A stretch of DNA of 6,145 nucleotides from Desulfuromonadales bacterium C00003107 (lineage in GTDB: Bacteria > Desulfobacterota > Desulfuromonadia > Desulfuromonadales > Syntrophotaleaceae): NCBI GenBank assembly GCA_001751225.1, contig MAXT01000034.1, forward strand, positions 21,509-27,653. Direction: 5' to 3'. The translations under genes were made by a program, and so were the position numbers. Positions 1-5,696 of this stretch are shown here, one piece after another; the first letter of the stretch is position 1; the number at the start of each line of letters is the position of its first letter. Under the pieces are notes generated by a model. It worked only from the letters and a program-made list of their open reading frames with translations, did no database searches and had not been told where the DNA came from.

Positions 1-732
1 GCCATGGTCACTTTTGTGGCTGCAGAGCGAAATTACCGGGAAATCACTCACTTGGCCAAATGGCTGACACGCAAGGTGCCCGAGGTCATATCGGTCCATC
101 AGAACATCAATGGGTCGACGGGCAACGTCGTCATGGGCCGGGAAACCATTCGCATAATCGGGGTTCCAGATCTCATCGATCAAGTGGGCGATATCCGCCT
201 GCGCATCTCACCGACCTCCTTTTTTCAGGTTAATCATGAGCAGGCCGGCCGTATCTACGATCTGGTGCGTCGCTGGGCCAACTTGGACAGAACCCATACG
301 GCCCTCGACCTCTACTGTGGTATCGGCGGCATCGCCCTGCATCTGGCCAAGGATGCGGGAGACGTCACCGGCATCGAAGTGGTGGAGGAGGCAGTGCGTA
401 ACGCCAGTGAAAATGCGCGTATGAACCATCTATCCAATTGCCATTTCAGGGCCGGGGACAGTGCTGAGTTGATCCACGACCTGGCCCCGGGTAGCATCGA
501 TGCTGCGGTGGTTAATCCCCCCCGCAGCGGCTGCCAAGCTGAAGTTCTCGAAGCCCTAGCCAGCCTGGCACCCGCCACCATCATTTATGTTTCCTGCAAC
601 CCCACGACCTTGGCCCGCGATCTTGATCTGCTGCTAGCCAAAGGCTACACCGTCAACGACCTGCAGCCCGTGGACATGTTTCCCCAGACCGTCCACCTTG
701 AAACCGTTGTGCGCCTGCGACGCAGTGCCTGA
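1..732 (+). CDS. rlmD: 23S rRNA (uracil-C5)-methyltransferase, RlmD/RumA family, 5'-truncated by window edge
   Basis: SAM-dependent enzyme that methylates C5 of a uridine in 23S rRNA (U1939 for E. coli RlmD). The frame is open from base 1 (GCC, then ATG at 4), so the ATG is almost certainly internal: the N-terminal TRAM domain and Fe-S cysteines expected of a roughly 430-residue enzyme lie outside the window. Counting from that Met, I see ISPTSFFQVN (68-77, the SAM-contacting FQ motif), LDLYCGIGG (101-109, SAM motif I), VVNPPRSG (169-176), YVSCNP (195-200) with the nucleophile C198, and QPVDMFPQTVHLE (221-233) with the general base E233. The C198-E233 spacing of 35 equals E. coli C389-E424. 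NPPR resembles RlmC, whereas SCNPTTLARD and the tail resemble RlmD, so the exact target uridine is less certain than the family. It converges with the cold-shock gene, 160 bp separating the stop codons. Confidence 0.93.
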   Translation, partial: AMVTFVAAERNYREITHLAKWLTRKVPEVISVHQNINGSTGNVVMGRETIRIIGVPDLIDQVGDIRLRISPTSFFQVNHEQAGRIYDLVRRWANLDRTHTALDLYCGIGGIALHLAKDAGDVTGIEVVEEAVRNASENARMNHLSNCHFRAGDSAELIHDLAPGSIDAAVVNPPRSGCQAEVLEALASLAPATIIYVSCNPTTLARDLDLLLAKGYTVNDLQPVDMFPQTVHLETVVRLRRSA

Positions 733-832
733 CCGGCGCCTGCCGTCCGTTCGCTCTTGGCTGGATATTGCCCCGTCTGACCCGCAAACTAATAAATAGA
801 TGCACCCGCAAAAACTTACAAGATGGATAATC

Positions 833-866
833 AAAAAAGGCTCCACGGTAAATACCGTGGAGCCTT
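833..866 (-). terminator. Rho-independent terminator of the cold-shock gene
   Basis: Perfect 14-bp inverted repeat (837-850 and 853-866) around a 2-nt centre; in RNA the innermost pairs would open to give a normal loop. On the minus strand the stem runs into six T's (complement of A833-A838). On the plus strand it is followed by GAAAC with no T-run. It therefore terminates the minus-strand gene, starting 26 nt past its stop codon, rather than the convergent methyltransferase. Confidence 0.9.
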
Positions 867-892
867 GAAACTAAATGGTTAACAGGTCAGCC

Positions 893-1093
893 TTAAACCT
901 TCATCACATTAGCTGCCTGGGGGCCTTTCTGTCCTTCGGTAATATCGAAGCTCACCCGCTCGCCTTCGGCCAGCGATTTAAATCCTTCGCTCTGAATTAC
1001 CGAAAAATGTACAAACACATCGGGACCACCCTCCTGCTCGATAAACCCGAACCCCTTGGCATCATTAAACCACTTCACTACACCTTCCGCCAT
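893..1093 (-). CDS. csp: Cold-shock protein, CspA family (single CSD)
   Basis: 66-residue OB-fold protein that binds single-stranded RNA/DNA; members act as RNA chaperones that melt mRNA structure in the cytoplasm, often after a temperature drop. RNP1 is KGFGFI (13-18) and RNP2 is VFVHF (26-30). VVKWFN at 5-10 and the KGPQAANV tail (56-63) are also typical, and the length matches the usual 65-70 residues. I chose ATG 1093-1091 because AAAGGAG sits 7 nt upstream. The frame stays open further upstream to a TTG at 1147, but those 18 extra codons have no family similarity and encode a leader hairpin. The gene has its own promoter, a leader of about 200 nt and a strong terminator, so it looks monocistronic. 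The long leader suggests post-transcriptional control as in E. coli cspA. Many bacteria carry several csp paralogues, so no letter is assigned and cold induction is inferred only. Confidence 0.97.
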   Translation of the reverse strand: MAEGVVKWFNDAKGFGFIEQEGGPDVFVHFSVIQSEGFKSLAEGERVSFDITEGQKGPQAANVMKV

Positions 1094-1294
1094 CTCTCTA
1101 CTCCTTTGTTTCGCAACTTGACCAAACGTACCGTTGCCCTGCGGCAACTTCGAAAAGATAAGCCAGCAGGAATTTCAACGACCGCTCAGGCAACCCATTG
1201 CTGCCGCCAGCCGTAGATACCACCGCTGCTTAATTTAAACCTATTAACATAGGTTTCAGGGGAAATCAAGCGAACGGCTAGTTTTTTCATGTTC
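1094..1294 (-). promoter_or_regulatory. Long structured 5' leader of the cold-shock mRNA
   Basis: From the expected transcription start (about 1294) to the ATG there are about 200 untranslated bases, similar in scale to the 159-nt E. coli cspA leader. Two perfect hairpins are visible on the minus strand. One is AAACCTAT/ATAGGTTT around GTTA (1237-1256). The other is GTTGCC/GGCAAC around GCAG (1133-1148), whose base is 25 nt from the Shine-Dalgarno. Further GTTGC copies at 1189-1194 and 1113-1117 could compete for the same GGCAAC. CCCCTGAA occurs twice (1292-1299 and 1255-1262). I do not see the enterobacterial cold-box sequence. A switching role is inference. Confidence 0.6.
1101..1107 (-). 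promoter_or_regulatory. Ribosome binding site of the cold-shock gene
   Basis: AAAGGAG on the minus strand, 7 nt before ATG at 1093-1091. It fixes the start at MAEGV and rules out the longer TTG-initiated reading. Confidence 0.85.
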
Positions 1295-1300
1295 AGGGGT

Positions 1301-1329
1301 ATTATAGACACCGTGTTTGTTTTTAATAT
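1301..1329 (-). promoter_or_regulatory. Sigma-70-type promoter of the cold-shock gene
   Basis: Perfect TATAAT on the minus strand (1306-1301) in an AT-rich context. The best-placed -35 at 17-nt spacing (1329-1324) is only ATATTA, so the -35 is weak. The promoter lies 8 bp beyond the stop codon of the upstream DUF6178 gene. Predicted start of transcription is about 1294. Confidence 0.6.
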
Positions 1330-1336
1330 TTAGCTG

Positions 1337-3025
1337 TTATTTTACCAACAATCCTCCGATATAACGCGGGTCCAGGTCTGTGGCGTCAAGGGCACAGAAC
1401 TCTTCATCCCAAATACTAAAACAAAAATTACCAAAGCTTCCAGCTCCCGGTTCCAGAGATTCCAACCAAGACAGTGTCTGCTGGCGCAACGCTTCGGATA
1501 AACGACCATTTTCGGTAATCATCCGATGCAACACCGGAAGCTCCGATGGTGGGATCGGCGCCGGCACGAAGTCACGGCCCAGTACTCGATTGGCCAGCGC
1601 GGTAAGAAAGAAATCCGAAAGGGTCAGCTGCTCGTCTTCATCAGCGACAACGCCATTCACCTCCAGCTCTTGTTGACGTGGCAGTTCAAAGGCGAAACGC
1701 TCTTCAAACAAACGCCGTTGCACTTCCACATCGGCCAACCGCTGCCGTGTCGCTTTCACCTGCCGCAGAGTAGAAAAGGGCAGTTCCCCGGCCCGAGAAA
1801 CACCATCAAAGGCTATGCAATAACAGGGCATACGGCCCTGCAGGGCCGTTACAAGGGCTGCATAGGGACCATCCAGATAAGCACCGATGGCGGAGTCCAG
1901 GAGGCGCCGAGCCTCCTGTTGCAATCTCAAGGTGATATTATGCCCAAGTCGAAACAAGCCCAGCAGGTAAGTGCCGTCGAAGACCTCTCTGGCCTTCTCC
2001 AGCGCACTGCCACAGAGCTGCTCAAGGGCAACATTGAGACATCCGTACACCTTCTCTAGAGTCTCCTGCACAGCGGCACTGTCGCCGACATCGACACCAT
2101 CGGCAACCATTACCCGGTTGAGGAGAAAGCTTAAGTCCCAAACACTGCTGGCGTCGATACCGGCCGCCAAAACCTCCGCCAGCAAATACTGCGAAGACAT
2201 CGGCGTCAAAACAAAGCCAGGCGCTACCGGTCCCGGCTCGGGCAAAGTCGACGGCCGAGAGTATTCTGCCAGATCGAAAGCTTCGACATCGAGTAGAGCA
2301 TAGACAGCCATGGCATCCACTGGATCAGGAAAACCATAGTCCAGAAGCCGGTTGCGCCGTTGCTGATAAACCTCTTCTTCCAGAACTGTGGGCAACTCAC
2401 TACGCAAAGCCTCCAACAGTCGCCGACAAAAAATCTCATCCTGGCAAAACAGCGCGCCGACCAAGGCATAAAGGGGCTTGGCCCGTTCCTCATCAGGGAA
2501 TTCGAATTCATAGGGCATCACACCAGAACCCGGCTCCTGGTCGTCGTCGCACAAGTCTTCCGGCCCTTTAAGGATCGTAATTGACCGTTGAAGTATCAGC
2601 ACCAGCAGGTCAAAATCGAAACCGTGCAGACATGGCAACAGCTCTTCGGGGTCCGTTCCAATGGCTGCCAAAAGCCAATCCAGCGATTTAGCGCCATCAA
2701 TTAGGTCGCCCTTCCAACCATCGAGATCGACACAGACCACTATCTGATCGGGACTAGCCATGGCGAGGAGGTCTTTTGAATCTTCGTGACCCAGTTCTTT
2801 AACCAGCAGATAAAGGTCCTGGGGCGGCAAGAGCTGTAGCAATTGCTGGCCATCTTCTGCATCGAGCAACAGATCGTACTTAGCCCGGCCCTGGGCTCCA
2901 TGGACCATGACCAGCCGTTCTTCGGCAGACAGGGCATTGAATTCCTTAGCGGAAATAGCGCGGGATCGCCCACGTAAGGCCAGCGGACCCTTTCTTTTTT
3001 CGCCGGGCAGCTCAAGCTTGCTCAT
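1337..3025 (-). CDS. DUF6178 family protein, function unknown
   Basis: 562-residue protein I recognise by style as DUF6178; no biochemical role is known to me. It has no signal peptide or membrane segment, so it is probably cytoplasmic, and it is acidic, leucine-rich and mostly predicted helical. Landmarks: a basic N-terminus (1-22, LPGEKRKGP and RGRSRAIS); short leucine-rich helices with the LLPPQDLYLLVKELG and DLLAMASPDQ segments (64-95); an acidic linker (155-182); the family-like LLDYGFPDPVDAMAVYALLD (227-246) and LFRLGHNITLRLQQEA (357-372); and a charged region 421-470. No catalytic motif stands out. ATG 3025 is chosen because TTAGGAG lies 11 nt upstream, a somewhat long spacing. The open frame continues upstream to a TTG at 3100, but that part overlaps the promoter. 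The gene is divergent from the OmpA gene. No terminator separates it from the downstream cold-shock promoter, so readthrough into csp is possible. Confidence 0.85.
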   Translation of the reverse strand: MSKLELPGEKRKGPLALRGRSRAISAKEFNALSAEERLVMVHGAQGRAKYDLLLDAEDGQQLLQLLPPQDLYLLVKELGHEDSKDLLAMASPDQIVVCVDLDGWKGDLIDGAKSLDWLLAAIGTDPEELLPCLHGFDFDLLVLILQRSITILKGPEDLCDDDQEPGSGVMPYEFEFPDEERAKPLYALVGALFCQDEIFCRRLLEALRSELPTVLEEEVYQQRRNRLLDYGFPDPVDAMAVYALLDVEAFDLAEYSRPSTLPEPGPVAPGFVLTPMSSQYLLAEVLAAGIDASSVWDLSFLLNRVMVADGVDVGDSAAVQETLEKVYGCLNVALEQLCGSALEKAREVFDGTYLLGLFRLGHNITLRLQQEARRLLDSAIGAYLDGPYAALVTALQGRMPCYCIAFDGVSRAGELPFSTLRQVKATRQRLADVEVQRRLFEERFAFELPRQQELEVNGVVADEDEQLTLSDFFLTALANRVLGRDFVPAPIPPSELPVLHRMITENGRLSEALRQQTLSWLESLEPGAGSFGNFCFSIWDEEFCALDATDLDPRYIGGLLVK

Positions 3026-3036
3026 AAATTGATAAA

Positions 3037-3043
3037 CTCCTAA
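3037..3043 (-). promoter_or_regulatory. Ribosome binding site of the DUF6178 gene
   Basis: TTAGGAG on the minus strand, 11 nt before ATG 3025-3023. The gap is longer than usual, but no alternative start codon lies closer in frame. It supports MSKLE as the N-terminus. Confidence 0.65.
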
Positions 3044-3071
3044 GGCATCATTGTTTTTTTCGTAATCGAGT

Positions 3072-3100
3072 AATGTAATGCACCCGCTTCTTCCGGTCAA
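3072..3100 (-). promoter_or_regulatory. Sigma-70-type promoter of the DUF6178 gene
   Basis: Minus strand TTGACC (3100-3095, 5/6 to consensus), an exact 17-nt spacer, then TACATT (3077-3072, 4/6). Predicted start is about 3065, giving a leader of about 40 nt before the ATG. Confidence 0.65.
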
Positions 3101-3327
3101 GCAGGATCACAGCAGGCCTCGCGCCAGGGCTTGCCGGCAGGCCGACGGTTCTGTCCTGCTGCGACCGGCCAGCGACTGGTCCCTGTCCGAAAACCTGAAT
3201 CTGCAGTTTTCTACGCCTTCAACCGGGGCAGTAGCCTGAGGGACTTCCAACCAAATCGCGCAGTAAGTTCGGTTCTGCAGCGGATGGCAGCGGTATTCTT
3301 CTGACCTTCTTTTTCTGAAAATTCCCT
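3101..3327. other. Intergenic spacer between divergent DUF6178 and OmpA genes
   Basis: No convincing gene. The left half is GC-rich with an inverted repeat, CAGCAGG (3110-3116) against CCTGCTG (3155-3161). A second possible left arm is AGCAGGA at 3100-3106, which overlaps the last base of the DUF6178 -35 and pairs with 3154-3160. A small palindrome, TTTTC-T-GAAAA (3311-3321), sits 6 nt upstream of the OmpA -35. A 53-codon frame (3078-3239, +) is open but lacks a ribosome binding site. Confidence 0.5.
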
Positions 3328-3355
3328 TTGCACTCCGCCATTCAAATGTTAAAAT
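3328..3355 (+). promoter_or_regulatory. Extended -10 promoter of the OmpA-family gene
   Basis: TTGCAC (3328-3333) and TAAAAT (3350-3355) with a 16-nt spacer. The TG at 3347-3348 one base before the -10 makes it an extended -10 element. Predicted start is about 3362, with a leader of about 45 nt. The strong match fits an abundant outer-membrane protein. Confidence 0.7.
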
Positions 3356-3394
3356 TTATTCTCATGTTATGCCTGTTTAGGTGGTGGTTTTCTG

Positions 3395-3400
3395 AAGGAG
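3395..3400 (+). promoter_or_regulatory. Ribosome binding site of the OmpA-family gene
   Basis: AAGGAG with a 6-nt gap to ATG 3407, near-optimal placement, fixing MKALKSS as the N-terminus. Confidence 0.85.
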
Positions 3401-3406
3401 TCTCCC

Positions 3407-4684
3407 ATGAAAGCATTGAAAAGCTCATTAGCCAGGACCTTTGCCGTTCTGCTTTGCGTTGTTTTTCTTTGCGTCACGGTTCATGCCGCCAACCAATCCG
3501 ACAGCTTCAGCCTGTCGCCCATGATCGGAGGCTACATCTTCGACGGCGACCAGGATCTCGACGACGCCCTGACCTACAGCCTAGGCTTGGGCTACAACCT
3601 GACCGACACTTGGAGCACCGAGTTCGTACTCAACTATTTCGACGCCGACAACAGCAACGGTTCCAACGTTGACGGCTTGGTCTATCGCCTCGACACCCTC
3701 TACCATTTCATGCCCAACAGCGCTCTGGTCCCCTATATCGCCGGCGGCCTGGGCGGCATCTCCCTCGATCCGGACAATGGCAAATCGGACACCAACTTCC
3801 TGGTCGATTACGGCGTCGGCCTCAAGTACTTCTTCACCGACGACCTGGCCTTGCGCGGCGACGTACGCCATATTCTTGCCTTTGGCGACCCGGATAATAA
3901 CTTTACCTATACCGCCGGCCTGACTTACCTGATGGGAGGTAAAGCCAAGGAAGCCCCTAAGCCCCTCCCCCCCATCGACAGTGATGGAGACGGGGTAACG
4001 GACGTTCATGATCTTTGCGCCGACACCCCGCCAGGAACTGTGGTCGATGGGGCCGGTTGTCCACTGGACACGGATGGTGACGGTGTTTACGACGAACTCG
4101 ACCAGTGCCCTGCCACTCCTGCAGGAGTGGCTGTAAGCACCATCGGCTGCCCCCTGGACAGCGATGGAGACGGCATCTACGACTACCTTGATGAATGCCC
4201 TGAAACCCCAATCGGATTGACCGTGGACGACAAGGGCTGCTCACCAGACAGCGACGGAGACGGCGTTTACGACGACAAGGATGAGTGCCCCGACACCCCG
4301 GCTGGCTTAATGGTGGATGACAAGGGCTGCCCCATCTCCATCACCCTCTCCATTGAGTTCGATGTCGATAAATCCGACATCAAACTCAGCTATCACGGCG
4401 AACTAGCCAAGGGCGCGGCCTTTATTGACAAATACTCCAACCAAAAAATCCTCGTCGCCGGCCATACCGATTCTACCGGCAACGAACCTTACAACGAAGC
4501 TCTCTCCCAGCGCAGAGCCGACAGCGTGCGCGCGCACCTGGTAGAGAACTTCAAGCTGGACGCGGACAAGCTCTTTGCCCGCGGTTTTGGTGAAAAAGCC
4601 CCCATTGCCAGCAACGACACCGCCGACGGCCGACAGCGTAACCGCCGGGTCGAGCTATCCTGCTGCGCCATCATTCCCAAATAG
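3407..4684 (+). CDS. OmpA/OprF-family outer membrane protein with TSP type-3 repeats
   Basis: 425-residue outer-membrane protein that should tether the outer membrane to peptidoglycan. Domain order: Sec signal peptide (1-27, cleavage expected after VHA); an N-terminal barrel of about 150 residues (28-178, alternating aromatic strands such as LGLGYNLTDTWSTEFVLNYF); a Pro-rich linker (179-190); four 30-residue DxDGDGxxD calcium-binding repeats (191-310), each with a Cys pair 14 apart (C204/C218, C234/C248, C264/C278, C294/C308); and a C-terminal OmpA domain (about 313-417) with FDVDKSDI, GHTDSTG and YNEALSQRRA. D355 and R370, spaced 15, match the Asp/Arg pair that binds diaminopimelate in OmpA. 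Signal-region cysteines C17 and C22 do not form a lipobox. An unusual CC (419-420) closes the protein, which ends in Lys rather than the Phe typical of barrel-terminal proteins, as expected when the barrel is N-terminal. It has its own promoter and terminator, so it is a single-gene unit. Pore activity is not inferable. Confidence 0.95.
   Translation: MKALKSSLARTFAVLLCVVFLCVTVHAANQSDSFSLSPMIGGYIFDGDQDLDDALTYSLGLGYNLTDTWSTEFVLNYFDADNSNGSNVDGLVYRLDTLYHFMPNSALVPYIAGGLGGISLDPDNGKSDTNFLVDYGVGLKYFFTDDLALRGDVRHILAFGDPDNNFTYTAGLTYLMGGKAKEAPKPLPPIDSDGDGVTDVHDLCADTPPGTVVDGAGCPLDTDGDGVYDELDQCPATPAGVAVSTIGCPLDSDGDGIYDYLDECPETPIGLTVDDKGCSPDSDGDGVYDDKDECPDTPAGLMVDDKGCPISITLSIEFDVDKSDIKLSYHGELAKGAAFIDKYSNQKILVAGHTDSTGNEPYNEALSQRRADSVRAHLVENFKLDADKLFARGFGEKAPIASNDTADGRQRNRRVELSCCAIIPK
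3977..4336 (+). repeat. Four in-frame 90-bp repeats encoding TSP type-3 units
   Basis: Units start at 3977, 4067, 4157 and 4247, exactly 90 bp apart with no indel. Each encodes Asp-x-Asp-Gly-Asp-Gly, then a Cys, a TP..G segment and a GC. Units 3 and 4 are most alike (both contain VDDKGC), suggesting recent duplication or conversion. The Asp-rich loops are the calcium-binding part of this family. Confidence 0.9.
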
Positions 4685-4703
4685 AGCGCTACTCATAGCT
4701 AAT

Positions 4704-4740
4704 AAAAGGCCAGGCAGCTGACAGACTGTCTGGCCTTTTT
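4704..4740 (+). terminator. Rho-independent terminator of the OmpA-family gene
   Basis: 14-bp stem (4704-4717 with 4726-4739, one G-U pair) and an 8-nt loop (4718-4725). The plus strand continues T(4736-4740)-C-TTT. It starts 19 nt after the TAG. The flanking A-run could make it weakly active on the other strand too. Confidence 0.92.
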
Positions 4741-5001
4741 CTTTGGGTAACCGCTGAGCAAGGCGTACTCGGCAAACGCCGCACAATTCAACGACAAACC
4801 CCCAGCTCCTGCTTTGAGGAACTGGTAGCATCGTCCTGCCCCTGCCTCCCTCTACTTGCCAAACAAATAACTTCATGCCTTGTGCCGCAAATGGAGTGCT
4901 GTTTATTCTTGCGAGGGACGCTCCCTCCGCGGCAGTCAGCAAAGGCAGCCCAAAGGCAGCCCAAAGGCTAAGAACCAAAGCCTCTGAAGGCGCTGCACAA
5001 T
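4741..5001. other. Intergenic spacer without a recognisable gene
   Basis: It lies between two terminators facing each other. Contents: a short perfect inverted repeat GAGGGA-CGC-TCCCTC (4913-4927) with no T-run on either side, and an 11-bp tandem repeat at 4941-4968. An open frame on the minus strand crosses it but runs through the OmpA terminator and into its coding end, has only a TTG start and shows no family features. I see no promoter or RNA gene I would defend. Confidence 0.5.
4941..4968. repeat. 11-bp direct tandem repeat, 2.5 copies
   Basis: AAAGGCAGCCC occurs at 4941-4951 and 4952-4962, followed by a partial copy AAAGGC at 4963-4968. It is non-coding and a candidate slippage site. 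No function is evident. Confidence 0.8.
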
Positions 5002-5032
5002 AAAAAAAGGGCCTGCCGAAGCAGACCCTTTT
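5002..5032 (-). terminator. Rho-independent terminator of ompW
   Basis: Minus strand stem of 12 bp (5021-5032 with 5005-5016, one G-U pair) closed by a C(TTCG)G tetraloop (5017-5020), an unusually stable RNA loop, and followed by seven T's (complement of 5002-5008). It starts 20 nt after the TAA of ompW. Confidence 0.93.
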
Positions 5033-5052
5033 GATGATTCCTTTGGCCGATC

Positions 5053-5691
5053 TTAGAAACGGTACTTCAGACCAACATTGTAGCTCCAGACTTCGATGTC
5101 AAGATCAACATTTCTGGCGTTAACTAAACCAGAGAGGTCCATTTCGGTTTCATTGTTGAGGTACATGATATCGACGTTGGCATACAGGTTTTCAGTAATC
5201 TTGATGTCGGCACCAACCTTGGCGTTCCAACCGAAGTTGTTGTCAATACTCAGACCAGTCCTTGAAGCTCCAGCACTCAAAGTTTCATCCCAGAAGTACA
5301 TCCAGTTGACACCAGCACCAACATAGGGGCTGACTTTCCACTGCGGCATAGGGTGATACTTGACGTACAGAGAAGGAGGCAGAATCCAAGTGTCACCGTC
5401 AATTACACCACCAGCAACTTCCAGGTCGGCATGAGCAATAGCAGCTACCAGTTCGGCGCTAAAATTGGGAGTGAAGAAATATTCCACCACCAGACCGCCG
5501 GTCATGGTGTCTTCAGCTTTCAGGGTCTCAGCGGCCCCTTCAGAATCAAGGTCGATGTCGAGATACATGATCTGAGTACTGACGCTCCAACGCTTGAAAT
5601 CTTCAGCTGCCATGGCGGTGGACACCATGGAGAAAGCGAATACTACAGCGCACAGTGCGCCAACCAATACTGCCAGTTTGCTTCGGTTCAC
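5053..5691 (-). CDS. ompW: OmpW family outer membrane beta-barrel protein
   Basis: 212-residue eight-stranded barrel of the OmpW/AlkL family; characterised members give small hydrophobic molecules a lateral path across the outer membrane. The length equals E. coli OmpW. A signal peptide covers 1-28 (MNRSK, hydrophobic core, AMA before AEDF). The family core WILPPSLYVKYHP (102-114) and SPYVGAGVNWMYFWDE (121-136) is clear, and the chain ends LKYRF, the C-terminal aromatic signal read by the BAM machinery. The start is GTG at 5691-5689: GGGAGG lies 5 nt upstream, and the overlapping ATG (5693-5691) is out of frame and runs straight into TGA. The gene is monocistronic, with a consensus-like promoter at 5820-5849, a leader of about 120 nt containing a hairpin, and a strong terminator. 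The substrate is unknown; nothing nearby (for example an alkane or naphthalene gene) hints at one. Confidence 0.95.
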   Translation of the reverse strand: MNRSKLAVLVGALCAVVFAFSMVSTAMAAEDFKRWSVSTQIMYLDIDLDSEGAAETLKAEDTMTGGLVVEYFFTPNFSAELVAAIAHADLEVAGGVIDGDTWILPPSLYVKYHPMPQWKVSPYVGAGVNWMYFWDETLSAGASRTGLSIDNNFGWNAKVGADIKITENLYANVDIMYLNNETEMDLSGLVNARNVDLDIEVWSYNVGLKYRF

Positions 5692-5696
5692 ATTAA

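Noticed and set aside
1094..1147. 18-codon N-terminal extension of the cold-shock protein from a TTG at 1147
   Set aside because: No cold-shock family similarity, it translates the leader hairpin, and the AAAGGAG at 1101-1107 points to the ATG at 1093.
1526..2059. 177-codon open frame on the plus strand inside the DUF6178 gene
   Set aside because: Fully antisense to a longer, family-recognised gene; composition is not that of a known protein and there is no ribosome binding site or promoter. The same applies to the shorter plus-strand frames at 1380-1676, 1971-2303 and 2360-2584.
3026..3100. 25-codon N-terminal extension of the DUF6178 protein from a TTG at 3100
   Set aside because: It would start inside the -35 of the likely promoter, and a Shine-Dalgarno is placed for the ATG at 3025.
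3078..3239. 53-codon frame on the plus strand upstream of the OmpA gene (begins MHPLLPVKQD)
   Set aside because: No ribosome binding site, overlaps the opposing DUF6178 promoter, and no recognisable domain. The middle (GSVLLRPASDWSLSENLNLQF) reads somewhat protein-like, so a decayed fragment is not excluded.
3581..4009. 142-codon minus-strand frame opposite the OmpA barrel
   Set aside because: Shadow of the high-GC third positions of a well-supported gene; there is no signal of its own.
4913..4927. GAGGGA-CGC-TCCCTC hairpin as a terminator
   Set aside because: Only 6 bp with a 3-nt loop and no T-run after the stem on either strand; the real terminators are at 4704-4740 and 5002-5032.
4655..4978. 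107-codon open frame on the minus strand in the OmpA-ompW spacer
   Set aside because: TTG start, overlaps the end of the OmpA gene, reads through a strong terminator hairpin and matches no family I know.
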